From NCBI GenBank assembly GCA_028292305.1, contig JAQGMQ010000679.1, forward strand, positions 1 to 7,026: 7,026 nucleotides of DNA, written 5' to 3'. This document shows, one piece after another, positions 1 to 6,335 of this stretch. Every line of letters begins with the position of its first letter. Position 1 is the first letter of the stretch. The position numbers and the translations under genes are program-made. Below the pieces are notes generated by a model. That model made no database searches. It worked only from the letters and a program-made list of their open reading frames with translations, and was not told the DNA's origin. Origin of the DNA: Rhodoferax sp. GTDB taxonomy: Bacteria; Pseudomonadota; Gammaproteobacteria; Burkholderiales; Burkholderiaceae_C.

Positions 1-15
1 GTGCAATCGCGCTGA

Positions 16-43
16 CGACGCGGCAAGCCGTCTGGCCGCGTCG
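16..43. repeat. GC-rich inverted repeat downstream of the response-regulator gene
   Basis: Two perfect 9-base arms (CGACGCGGC at 16-24 and GCCGCGTCG at 35-43) flank a 10-base loop. The repeat lies about 30 bases past the stop codon of the minus-strand operon, where a transcript-ending hairpin would be expected. No T-run follows it on either strand, so a classical intrinsic terminator is not supported. It may instead stabilise the 3' end or assist termination. Nothing else, including no open reading frame, was recognised in positions 1-74. Confidence 0.4.
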
Positions 44-74
44 CGCCGGCCCTGCGCAGATCGGCCTCCGACGC

Positions 75-500
75 TCAGGCCTCGGTGGTCAAGCCGGCGC
101 TGTCGGCCGCCTCGCGCAGCAAGGGCAGCAGCGACGCCAGCGCCACCGGCTTGACCAAGTGGTAGCGGTAGCCCGCGGCCAGGCTGCGCGCGTGGTCGGC
201 GCTGGTGCCATAACCGCTGATGGCGATGGCGAACAAATGCTGAGGCGGCGCTTGTTGCCGCACCAGGTCTTCGAGCAGTTGCCAGCCATCGCCGTCGGGC
301 AGGCCGATGTCGGAGATCAGCACGTCGAACGCCTGCCTGTCGAACAAGGCACGTGCGGCCACCAGACACTCCGCCAGGTCGACGTCGTGGCCCTGCTGGC
401 GCAGCAGCACCCGCAGCATGTGCCGGGTGTCGGCGTGGTTTTCCACCACGCAGATGCGCAGGGGCCGGCGGGCCGGCTGGGTCAGCTGCGTTTGGCTCAT
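75..500 (-). CDS. Single-domain response regulator (CheY-like receiver), cognate partner of the upstream hybrid kinase
   Basis: The 141-residue protein is a lone receiver (REC) domain with no DNA-binding or enzymatic output. Visible REC landmarks are the beta-1 acidic position E20 (motif VVENHAD, 18-24), the phospho-acceptor D64 (SDIGLPDGDGW), the switch Ser at S95 (ISGYG) and the conserved Lys K117 (LVKP). N21 sits where most receivers have a second acidic residue that helps bind magnesium. The start was chosen at the ATG overlapping the kinase stop (ATGA, 4-base overlap), because a Shine-Dalgarno-like AAGGAAGG lies just upstream. The longer open frame upstream only shadows the kinase gene. 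The known role of the family is to accept phosphate from a histidine kinase and act by protein-protein contact or as a phosphate relay or sink. The adjacent kinase, which has no receiver of its own, is the obvious donor. The actual output target cannot be told from sequence. Confidence 0.9.
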   Translation of the reverse strand: MSQTQLTQPARRPLRICVVENHADTRHMLRVLLRQQGHDVDLAECLVAARALFDRQAFDVLISDIGLPDGDGWQLLEDLVRQQAPPQHLFAIAISGYGTSADHARSLAAGYRYHLVKPVALASLLPLLREAADSAGLTTEA

Positions 501-3500
501 GGACCTTCCTTGCCACCAAGTGGCAGATGGATTCGAAACTGGGCTCCGCTGTGCGGCCCGGCACTGTGCGCGTGCACGCTGCCGCCGTGGGCTTCGACGG
601 TGGCCTGGACGATGGCCAGGCCCAGCCCCAGCCCGCCGAATTCTCTGGCAATCCCCGTGCCACCCTGGGCGAAGGCATCGAAGATGGTGGGCATCACCTC
701 GGGTGCGATGCCGATGCCCTCGTCGCTCACGGCCAGTGTGAAGTCGCCGTTTTCGCTGGTCGTGGTCACCGTGATGCTGCCGCGCGCCGGTGTGAACTTC
801 GAGGCATTCTGCAGCAGATTCCACATGGCCTGGCGCAGGCGGTTGAAATCACCAATGGTGACGTGGCGCCGCGCCAGCAGCTCGACCACCAGGTGCTGCC
901 CCTTTTCGGTCATCATCGGTTGACACACGTCGATGGCGGCCTGCACGGCTTCGTGCAGATCCATCGGCGCGGGCACGATGTCGAGCCGGCCGTTCGAGAT
1001 GCGGGTCACGTCGAGCAGGTCGTCGATCATGTGGGTCTGGGCCATCACATTGCGCCGCGCCATGTCGAGGATCTCGCGCAGCGCCTCGGGCAGGTCATCA
1101 CGCGCGGACATCGCGTCCACGGCCATCAGCACCGGCGTCAGCGGGGTGCGCAGCTCGTGCGACAACACGGCCAGGAAACGGTCCTTGGCACGGCTCGCGG
1201 CTTCGACCTCGGCGCGGCTCTGCTCCAGCGCCTGGAGCGACAGCCGGTTCTCCGTCTGGTCGCGGAAGATCTTCACCAGCCCGATCGCCTTGCCTTCGGC
1301 GTCGTGCATGGCCATCATCACGCCGCTGCCCCAGAAGCGGCTGCCGTCGCGCCGCTGGTGCCAGCGCTCGTCGGACGCGCGGCCCTGGCTCAGGGCCAGG
1401 TGGGCCTCGCGCGCCGGCGCGCCGGCCTCGCGGTCTTCGGGGGTGAACACCACATCGGCGAGCTGGCCGATGATCTCGCCTTCGCTGTAGCCCAAGAGCC
1501 GCTCGGCGCCCGGGTTCCAGGTGTTGATGCGGCGCGCGAGATCGGTGGAGACGATGGCGTAGTCGCGGGCGTTTTCCAGGATCAGCCGCAGCTGTTCGCG
1601 CGACACCCGTAGCGCCTCCTCGGCCTGCTTGCGCTCGGTGATGTCGATGAAGGTTAGCACCACGCCGGCGATGCGGTCGTCGGTGGTGCGGTAGGGTAGC
1701 GCGCGTGCCAGGAACCACCGGCCCTCGGCCGCGACCTCGCGCTCGGTGGGGATCAGCTCGTTCAGCGCCAGTGCCGCGTCGCGCGCCAGCTCGGGGTGGT
1801 CGAGCCGGCCCGCCAGATCGCTGAGCGGGCGGCCCGCGTCCGACGGGATCAGGTTGAACAGGCTCACCGCGCTTGGCGTGTAGCGGGTGATGCGCAGCTC
1901 GCGGTCGAGGAACACGGTGGCAATGGCGGTGGCGGCCATCAGGTTGCGCAGGTCGCTGTTGGCATGGGCCAGTTGGTCGACCTTGCTCTTCAGTTCTTCG
2001 TTGACCGCGGTGAGTTCCTCGTTGACGGCGGTGAGCTCCTCGCGGCCGGTCTCAAGTTCTTCCGTGGCCGAACGCAGCTCTTCGTTCATGGCCTGCAGCT
2101 CTTCGTTGCTGGCTTCGAGCTCTTCGGTGGAGGCATCGGCCTGCTCCACAATTTCGCGCAGCTGCAGCTTCAGGCTTTCGAGTTCGCGCTCCAGCTGCAG
2201 CGCCAGGGGCTCGACCGGCACGCTGGCCAGTTGCGTGAGCTGCGGCTGGGCCTCGGGGTGCTGTTCGTCGAACACCACCAGCGTGAAGTCGGCGGCGATG
2301 TCCGGCACCGTCTGGACGCGCAGGCGGACCAGGCGCCGCTCGCCGCCGACCTGTAGCGAGATCGGTGCCAGCTCGACGCCGTCGCCCGACTGCGCCACCC
2401 GGTACATGGCCGCGCGCAACTCCACCCGGAGGGCCGGCAGTACCGAGTGGAACAGGTTGCGCGAAGGCTCGCCGCCGCTGAACTGCAGGTAGCGGCCGGC
2501 GCCTTCCGAAAGGTGCACGATGTCGTGCTGCGGACTGATGAGGGCGGACGGCGGGCTCAGCCTTTCGAGCAGCCGGTAATGCAGGTCGCTCCAGGAGATG
2601 GGGCGGCCGGCGGCCGTGTCCAGCCCGAGCGCACTGTGCACCTGCGACAGCTCGGCGGCGGACTGGGCCAGTGCCGCTGGCAGCATCCTCGCGTCGCCGG
2701 CATTGCGGCGCCGGCCGACCATGATGGTCGACGACGCCCGAATGCTGATCGGCACCAGGCCCGAGCGCGGCACCGTACGCGAGGCATACAGGTGGTGCCT
2801 GCGGTCGGCGGCACCGAACCAATCGTTGCCTTCGTCCACCGACTCGGAGGCGCCCAGCAGCAGCAGGCCGCCCGGGTGCAGCGAGAAATGAAAGATGTCG
2901 AGCGCGCGGTGCTGGGCTTCGCGGTTCAGGTAGATCATGAGGTTGCGGCACGACACCATGTCGAGCCGCGAGAACGGCGAGTCGACCAGCAGATCGTGCG
3001 GCGCGAACAACACCGTTTCGCGCAACTCGCGGCGCACGCGAAAGCCGTGGCGCTCCTTGGTGAAGAAGCGGCGCAGGCGGTCGGGCGACACGTCCGCCGC
3101 AATGGCCGAGGGGTAGAACGCGTTGCGCGCGGTCTGGATGGCCTGTTCGTCGAGGTCGGTGGCGAACACCTGGATGGCCGGTGGTGCGTCGAGGTTGCGG
3201 GCGTATTCCTGCAGCAGCATGGCGATGGAATAAGCCTCTTCGCCGGTGGCGCAGGCCGGCACCCACACACGCACGGCTTCGGCGGAACCCTTGTCCCTGA
3301 ACAGCGAGGGGATGTGCTGCGCCAGGGCGTCGAAGACATGCGCGTCGCGGAAGAAGTTGGTGATGCTGATCAACAGGTCCTGCAGCAGCATGCCGGCTTC
3401 ACCGGGATGGGTGCGCAGGTACCGCAGGTAGCCGGGCAGGTGCGCGATCTCGTTCACCTGCATGCGCCGGGCCACCCGGCGCAGCATGGTGGCGCGCTTG

Positions 3501-4402
3501 TAGTAGCTGAAGTTGCGCCCGGTGCGGGTGTGCAGCAGCGAAAAAACGTCGCGCAGCGCGGCCTCGTCGCTCAGGCCTTCGGGCGGCGGGGCCGAGGGCG
3601 GCTCGGTCTCGGGCGGCAGCCTGAGCCGTTCCCCGACTTGCCGGTAGGTGACCAGCTTGGCCGGCATGTCTTCGACCTTGAGCACCCAGTCCACCATGCC
3701 GGTGGCGATGGCGTTGCGTGGCATGTCGGGGTAGTCGGCCTCGTCGGCGTCCTGCGCGATGGTCAGGCCGCCGCGCTCCTTGATGCGCTTGATGCCGACG
3801 GCGCCGTCGCCGTCCATGCCCGACAACACCACAGCAATGGCACTGGGCCCATTGGAGTCGGCCAGGGTGCGGAAGAACAGATCCACCGTGAAGCGCTTGC
3901 CGGGCTCGTGTTCGAGCGGGGCCAGGTGCAGCGCGCCGTCGTGCAGGCTGAGCGACTTGCCGGGCGGTATCACGTACACCGTGTTCGGCTGTACCTTGAC
4001 CGCGTTGACCACCTGCTGCACCGGCATGGACGTGTCGCGCTGCAGCACCGCCGCCAGCGTGCTTTCGAAGTCGCGCGCCAGATGCACCACCACCACGAAG
4101 GCCAGCCCGGTATCGACCGGGCTGGCGCGCAGGAAGCTTTGCAGCGCGGTGATGCTGCCGGCCGAGCCACCGAGGCCGATGATGGGCTGCTGGTCATAGC
4201 CGCGCGCGGGCACGGCGTCGTCCGCCAGCTCGGCGAAGTCTTCTTCCGCCTGGTCGGGCACACGGCCCGGGTGGTCGTCAGCAGCCGGCACATCGGCCTC
4301 AATCGGCTTCGGAGCGTTGTCGGCACCTGAAGACAACGCCGCCGCCGGGGTGCCGGACGGGAGCTCGGGGAGGGCATCTTGAGGGGACAGCGGTTCACTC
4401 AT
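497..4402 (-). CDS. CheB-CheR-PAS hybrid sensor histidine kinase
   Basis: The 1301-residue protein has no signal peptide or membrane segment, so it is likely cytoplasmic. Domains in order: acidic disordered leader 1-70; CheB methylesterase about 72-255 with catalytic Ser80 (GLGGSAG), His107 and Asp199 (SGMDGDG); Pro-rich linker about 262-275; CheR methyltransferase about 280-540 with SAM-site motif PACATGEEAYSIAM (382-395), FATDLDE (413-419) and SCRNLMIYL (484-492); a PAS-like segment about 605-715; glutamate-rich coiled coil about 735-815; PAS about 815-925 ending DITERK; PAS about 933-1050; HisKA with phospho-acceptor His1082 (SHELRTP); HATPase with N-box N1195/N1199, G1 DEGIGI (1227-1232) and G2 GGLGLGL (1256-1262). 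All catalytic residues look intact. There is no receiver domain; the next gene supplies one. In this family CheB and CheR remove or add methyl esters on receptor glutamates, but their substrate in the fused proteins is unclear. An in-frame TAA 9 bases upstream excludes a longer start. Confidence 0.95.
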   Translation of the reverse strand: MSEPLSPQDALPELPSGTPAAALSSGADNAPKPIEADVPAADDHPGRVPDQAEEDFAELADDAVPARGYDQQPIIGLGGSAGSITALQSFLRASPVDTGLAFVVVVHLARDFESTLAAVLQRDTSMPVQQVVNAVKVQPNTVYVIPPGKSLSLHDGALHLAPLEHEPGKRFTVDLFFRTLADSNGPSAIAVVLSGMDGDGAVGIKRIKERGGLTIAQDADEADYPDMPRNAIATGMVDWVLKVEDMPAKLVTYRQVGERLRLPPETEPPSAPPPEGLSDEAALRDVFSLLHTRTGRNFSYYKRATMLRRVARRMQVNEIAHLPGYLRYLRTHPGEAGMLLQDLLISITNFFRDAHVFDALAQHIPSLFRDKGSAEAVRVWVPACATGEEAYSIAMLLQEYARNLDAPPAIQVFATDLDEQAIQTARNAFYPSAIAADVSPDRLRRFFTKERHGFRVRRELRETVLFAPHDLLVDSPFSRLDMVSCRNLMIYLNREAQHRALDIFHFSLHPGGLLLLGASESVDEGNDWFGAADRRHHLYASRTVPRSGLVPISIRASSTIMVGRRRNAGDARMLPAALAQSAAELSQVHSALGLDTAAGRPISWSDLHYRLLERLSPPSALISPQHDIVHLSEGAGRYLQFSGGEPSRNLFHSVLPALRVELRAAMYRVAQSGDGVELAPISLQVGGERRLVRLRVQTVPDIAADFTLVVFDEQHPEAQPQLTQLASVPVEPLALQLERELESLKLQLREIVEQADASTEELEASNEELQAMNEELRSATEELETGREELTAVNEELTAVNEELKSKVDQLAHANSDLRNLMAATAIATVFLDRELRITRYTPSAVSLFNLIPSDAGRPLSDLAGRLDHPELARDAALALNELIPTEREVAAEGRWFLARALPYRTTDDRIAGVVLTFIDITERKQAEEALRVSREQLRLILENARDYAIVSTDLARRINTWNPGAERLLGYSEGEIIGQLADVVFTPEDREAGAPAREAHLALSQGRASDERWHQRRDGSRFWGSGVMMAMHDAEGKAIGLVKIFRDQTENRLSLQALEQSRAEVEAASRAKDRFLAVLSHELRTPLTPVLMAVDAMSARDDLPEALREILDMARRNVMAQTHMIDDLLDVTRISNGRLDIVPAPMDLHEAVQAAIDVCQPMMTEKGQHLVVELLARRHVTIGDFNRLRQAMWNLLQNASKFTPARGSITVTTTSENGDFTLAVSDEGIGIAPEVMPTIFDAFAQGGTGIAREFGGLGLGLAIVQATVEAHGGSVHAHSAGPHSGAQFRIHLPLGGKEGP
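504..511 (-). promoter_or_regulatory. Ribosome binding site of the response-regulator gene, inside the kinase 3' end
   Basis: On the minus strand AAGGAAGG precedes the ATG at 500-498, with the AAGGA core 6 bases away. It lies within the last codons of the kinase gene. With the ATGA overlap it supports translational coupling and fixes the regulator's start. Confidence 0.65.
1998..2039 (-). repeat. Tandem 21-base repeat in the coiled-coil segment of the hybrid kinase
   Basis: Two adjacent 21-base units (1998-2018 and 2019-2039) differ at two positions and encode two copies of the heptad TAVNEEL (about residues 791-804). The neighbouring protein sequence repeats looser versions (EELEASN, EELQAMN, EELRSAT), consistent with heptads in an alpha-helical coiled coil linking CheR to the PAS-kinase part. 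Repeat-length change here would lengthen or shorten the helix by whole heptads. Confidence 0.75.
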
Positions 4403-4410
4403 GGGGAAAG

Positions 4411-4416
4411 CTTATA
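4411..4416 (-). promoter_or_regulatory. Possible -10 box (TATAAG) for the hybrid kinase operon
   Basis: On the minus strand TATAAG ends 8 bases before the ATG, matching five of six positions of the sigma-70 -10 consensus. No recognisable -35 hexamer lies 16-18 bases upstream, and the preceding bases do not form an extended -10. If used, transcription would begin at or next to the start codon and give a leaderless message, consistent with the missing Shine-Dalgarno. The match may be chance. Confidence 0.25.
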
Positions 4417-4447
4417 CACCAGCTACAGGCCAGCGGCGGCGCCAAAA

Positions 4448-4463
4448 AGCGCTGCCTGGGCCA
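4448..4463 (-). promoter_or_regulatory. Weak sigma-54-like -24/-12 element for the hybrid kinase operon
   Basis: On the minus strand TGGCCC is followed by AGGCA and then GCGCT, preserving the invariant GG and GC dinucleotides with the required 10-base gap. The -12 half is poor (GCGC instead of TTGC). The predicted start would be near 4437, leaving a 35-base leader. GG-N10-GC matches are common by chance in DNA this rich in GC (a second occurs 5 bases away), so this is only a candidate. Confidence 0.2.
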
Positions 4464-4583
4464 AGCCGCGAAAGGCGGCACACAGGGCGCTGGTGCAGTT
4501 CATGGCGGACGCCCCATTCCTGATCACGTAGCAAACCGCGTGCCCGAGCCGACCGATCACGCGGCGGGCACCGCGCCGCCGAT

Positions 4584-4631
4584 TCGGCAATTTTTGCCGG
4601 CGGCACACAGCCGTGCCGTAAAAATTGCCGA
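4584..4631. repeat. Perfect 12-base inverted repeat upstream of rpoN
   Basis: Arms TCGGCAATTTTT (4584-4595) and AAAAATTGCCGA (4620-4631) are exact reverse complements separated by 24 bases. The spacer can itself form a small CGGC/GCCG hairpin with an ACACA loop. It could be a paired operator or enhancer site on DNA, or a stem if transcribed. It lies upstream of the predicted rpoN transcription start and also upstream of the kinase gene, so a DNA-binding role is the simpler reading. Confidence 0.75.
4585..4599. promoter_or_regulatory. Candidate upstream activator site 1 (palindrome CGGCAA-N3-TTGCCG)
   Basis: The 15-base perfect dyad CGGCAA-TTT-TTGCCG is centred at 4592, about 152 bases before the predicted sigma-54 start of rpoN. 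Dyads at this distance are typical binding sites for sigma-54 enhancer-binding proteins. Which protein binds is unknown; the activator encoded next to rpoN is a candidate by proximity only. Confidence 0.45.
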
Positions 4632-4642
4632 TCGCGTGGCAA
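4625..4642. promoter_or_regulatory. Candidate upstream activator site 2 (dyad TTGCC-N8-GGCAA)
   Basis: TTGCC and GGCAA arms with an 8-base GATCGCGT centre form a second dyad using the same half-sites as site 1 in the opposite orientation. Its centre is about 41.5 bases from that of site 1, close to four helical turns, so both would lie on the same DNA face. A further GGCAA is at 4654-4658. The centre is about 111 bases before the predicted rpoN transcription start. Confidence 0.4.
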
Positions 4643-4717
4643 CCGGCGACGGGGGCAACGCCGTTCGCGTCGGCCGTGCCCCGGCGTAGTGCGCATGCCG
4701 GCCGCTACCGGGCACGC

Positions 4718-4733
4718 AGGCATGGAGGTTGCA
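4718..4733 (+). promoter_or_regulatory. Sigma-54 (-24/-12) promoter candidate for rpoN
   Basis: The element AGGCATG-GAGG-TTGCA matches the sigma-54 consensus TGGCACG-N4-TTGCA at 10 of 12 defined positions. The invariant GG (4719-4720) and GC (4731-4732) are exactly 10 bases apart, and the -12 TTGCA is complete. The predicted start is near 4744, giving a 62-base leader before the rpoN ATG. Because the downstream gene is itself a sigma-54 factor, this implies autoregulation or control by the other RpoN of the cell. Confidence 0.6.
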
Positions 4734-4791
4734 ATGTAAAGCTGAACAGCCACGGGCTGGGCAGCCGCGCCGCGGCGGCCACACCACCAGC

Positions 4792-4797
4792 AGGAGA
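4792..4797 (+). promoter_or_regulatory. Ribosome binding site of rpoN
   Basis: AGGAGA lies 8 bases before the ATG at 4806. It is a strong Shine-Dalgarno match that fixes the start so that the protein opens with the conserved region I. Confidence 0.8.
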
Positions 4798-4805
4798 TCG
4801 ACCCC

Positions 4806-6335
4806 ATGTTCCAGGAGCCATCGCTTCGGCTCAACGCGCGGCAGGGTTTGATGCTCACGCCGCGGCTGCAACATGCGGTGCGCTTGTTGCAGCTGTCGTC
4901 GCTCGACTATGCCCAGGAGCTGGCCGAGCTGGTCGCCCGCAACCCTTTTCTCGAAACCGACGACTACGCGACCACCGTGCCGGTGGCCGCCACCGCGCTC
5001 AATTCACAAGCGGCACCGCCGGCCCTGCCGGGCCTGGCCGATCTGGCCCAGCCCGCACCCACCGCGCTGGAGACCGACCCCGTGGGCCGACTGGCCGCCG
5101 ATGCCGCCGACGACCGGCAGCACGACGTGGACGAATCCCTGCTGTGGCGCGAGGCCGGCGACGGCGGCCCGTTGGGCAGCGGGCACGGCGACGCGGGCGG
5201 CGACTTCCAGGCCGAAGCGCAGGACTACACCGCGGGCGAAGTGCAGTTGCGCGAACACCTGCGCAGCCAGGCGAGCCTGCTGCCCCTGTCGACCCGCGAC
5301 GCGGCGCTGGTGGGCGCGGTGATCGAGTCGATCGACGACGACGGTTACCTGCGCCTGCCCCTGGCCGAACTGGGCCCCTTGGCCGACGTGGCGCCGCCAG
5401 CCGACGAGTGCGAGCTGCGCACGGCCCTGAAGCTGGTGCAGTCGTTCGAGCCGGTGGGCGTGGGCGCGCGCGACATCAGCGAATGCCTGCTGCTGCAACT
5501 GGAGCAACTGGCGCTGCCCCAGCGCGCCCTGGCCGAGCGCATCATCACCGAACACCTGGAAGGCCTGGCCCAGCGCGATACCGTGGGCATCGCGCGGCGG
5601 TTGGGCGTGTTGCGGGTCGAAGTCGAGGCCGCGTCGTCGGCCATCCGCCGGCTCGACCCGCGGCCGGGCTGGCGCTTCAGCCATTCGGACACCCATTTCG
5701 TCACCCCCGACGTGCTGGTGCACAAGGTGCGCAACCAGTGGGTGGCGAGCCTGAACTCGGGCGTGGTGCCGCGGCTGAAGCTGAACCAGCAGATCGCCGA
5801 GCTGTTTCGCCAGCACCGCGGCGGCACGCCGGGCAGCCACACCGAACTGGCCTCGCACCTGCAGGAAGCGCGCTGGACGCTGCGCAACGTGGAGCAGCGC
5901 TTTTCGACCATTCTCGAGGTGGCCCAGGCCATCGTGCGGCGCCAGCAGTCTTTCTTCGAACACGGGCCGCTGGCGATGAAGCCGCTGGCGCTACGCCAGA
6001 TCGCCGAGGAAGTGGGCGTGCACGAGTCCACCGTGTGCCGGGTCACCAACAACAAATACATGGCCACGTCGGTGGGCACGCTGGAGCTGAAGTATTTCTT
6101 CTCGCGGCCGATGCCGATGGGCAATGCCTATGTGGCGTCGGGCACGGCCATCCGCGCGGTGGTGCAGGAAATGATTGCGGCCGAGAACCCGGCCCATCCG
6201 CTGTCGGACGTGGAGATCGCCGAGCAGCTGGCGCGCCAGGGCATGAACGTGGCCCGCCGCACCGTCACCAAATACCGCCAGGCGCTGAAGCTGCCGCCAG
6301 TGGACCGGCGCCGCCTGTTGGCCATGGGCACCTGA
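4806..6335 (+). CDS. rpoN: RNA polymerase sigma-54 factor, likely a divergent second copy
   Basis: The 509-residue protein has normal RpoN length and architecture. Region I (about 1-50) carries the Leu/Gln-rich activator-response segment (LTPRLQHAVRLLQLSSLD, 17-34). Region II (about 88-140) is acidic and variable. Region III contains the core-binding part (about 140-330), the helix-turn-helix (396-419, with GVHESTVCRVTNNKYM) and the RpoN box ARRTVTKYRQ (483-492), which reads the -24 GG. Sigma-54 directs core polymerase to -24/-12 promoters and needs an ATP-driven enhancer-binding protein to open them. Oddities: the usual TPRG after the helix-turn-helix is TSVG (421-424), STAIRA is preceded by a non-canonical MPMGNAYVA loop, and the RpoN box ends in Gln rather than the usual Glu. 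The gene is not next to lptB, and no hpf/ptsN follows, unlike the housekeeping rpoN locus. It therefore looks like a specialised paralogue (rpoN2-type); the paralogue status is inferred. Confidence 0.95.
   Translation: MFQEPSLRLNARQGLMLTPRLQHAVRLLQLSSLDYAQELAELVARNPFLETDDYATTVPVAATALNSQAAPPALPGLADLAQPAPTALETDPVGRLAADAADDRQHDVDESLLWREAGDGGPLGSGHGDAGGDFQAEAQDYTAGEVQLREHLRSQASLLPLSTRDAALVGAVIESIDDDGYLRLPLAELGPLADVAPPADECELRTALKLVQSFEPVGVGARDISECLLLQLEQLALPQRALAERIITEHLEGLAQRDTVGIARRLGVLRVEVEAASSAIRRLDPRPGWRFSHSDTHFVTPDVLVHKVRNQWVASLNSGVVPRLKLNQQIAELFRQHRGGTPGSHTELASHLQEARWTLRNVEQRFSTILEVAQAIVRRQQSFFEHGPLAMKPLALRQIAEEVGVHESTVCRVTNNKYMATSVGTLELKYFFSRPMPMGNAYVASGTAIRAVVQEMIAAENPAHPLSDVEIAEQLARQGMNVARRTVTKYRQALKLPPVDRRRLLAMGT

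Larger units (their letters stand above)
4522..4644 (+). repeat. Imperfect direct repeat GATC(A/G)CGT(A/G)GCAA
   Basis: GATCACGTAGCAA at 4522-4534 and GATCGCGTGGCAA at 4630-4642 match at 11 of 13 positions in the same orientation, and ACC/CC follows each. A shorter relative, GATCACG, is at 4555-4561. The right copy overlaps the palindromic half-site cluster, so the copies may be protein binding sites or remnants of a duplication. Confidence 0.4.
4403..4805. other. Divergent intergenic regulatory region between the kinase operon and rpoN
   Basis: These 403 bases separate two divergently transcribed units. No convincing gene was found. The region contains, from left to right: a TATAAG box immediately before the kinase start; a weak sigma-54-like element pointing left (4448-4463); three related GATC(A/G)CG motifs (4522, 4555, 4630); a perfect 12-base inverted repeat with a central spacer (4584-4631); five TTGCC/GGCAA half-sites between 4586 and 4658; an imperfect inverted repeat GTGCCCCGG/CCGGGCAC (4676-4684 and 4708-4715, one bulged base) around a GCATGC palindrome; a good sigma-54 promoter pointing right (4718-4733); and the rpoN ribosome binding site. 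AT-rich DNA, otherwise rare here, is confined mainly to the 12-base repeat arms. Confidence 0.7.

Noticed and set aside
75..824. Longer response-regulator open frame starting at 824
   Set aside because: The extra 108 residues only shadow the kinase ATPase domain in another frame. The ATG at 500 has a ribosome binding site and the receiver begins right after it.
353..4330. Long plus-strand open frames (353-1612 and 2447-4330) opposite the hybrid kinase
   Set aside because: They are antisense to a protein with every expected domain and catalytic motif intact. Their translations show no recognisable domain and are biased to Arg, Gly, His and Val, as expected from GC-rich antisense frames.
4586..4597. 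GG...TTGC inside the 12-base repeat read as a sigma-54 promoter
   Set aside because: The GG and GC are separated by 8 bases, not the required 10, so the helical phasing is wrong.
4423..4608. Small minus-strand open frame (61 codons from a GTG, or 26 codons from the ATG at 4503) in the intergenic region
   Set aside because: The 26-residue version is somewhat hydrophobic and Cys-containing, but it has no Shine-Dalgarno and no recognised family. The longer version would run through the inverted repeats. Without conservation data it is not supported.
4596..4740. An IHF site between the proposed enhancer dyads and the rpoN promoter
   Set aside because: No WATCAA-N4-TTR match was found in this GC-rich stretch. 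Bending, if needed, would have to be intrinsic or use another protein.
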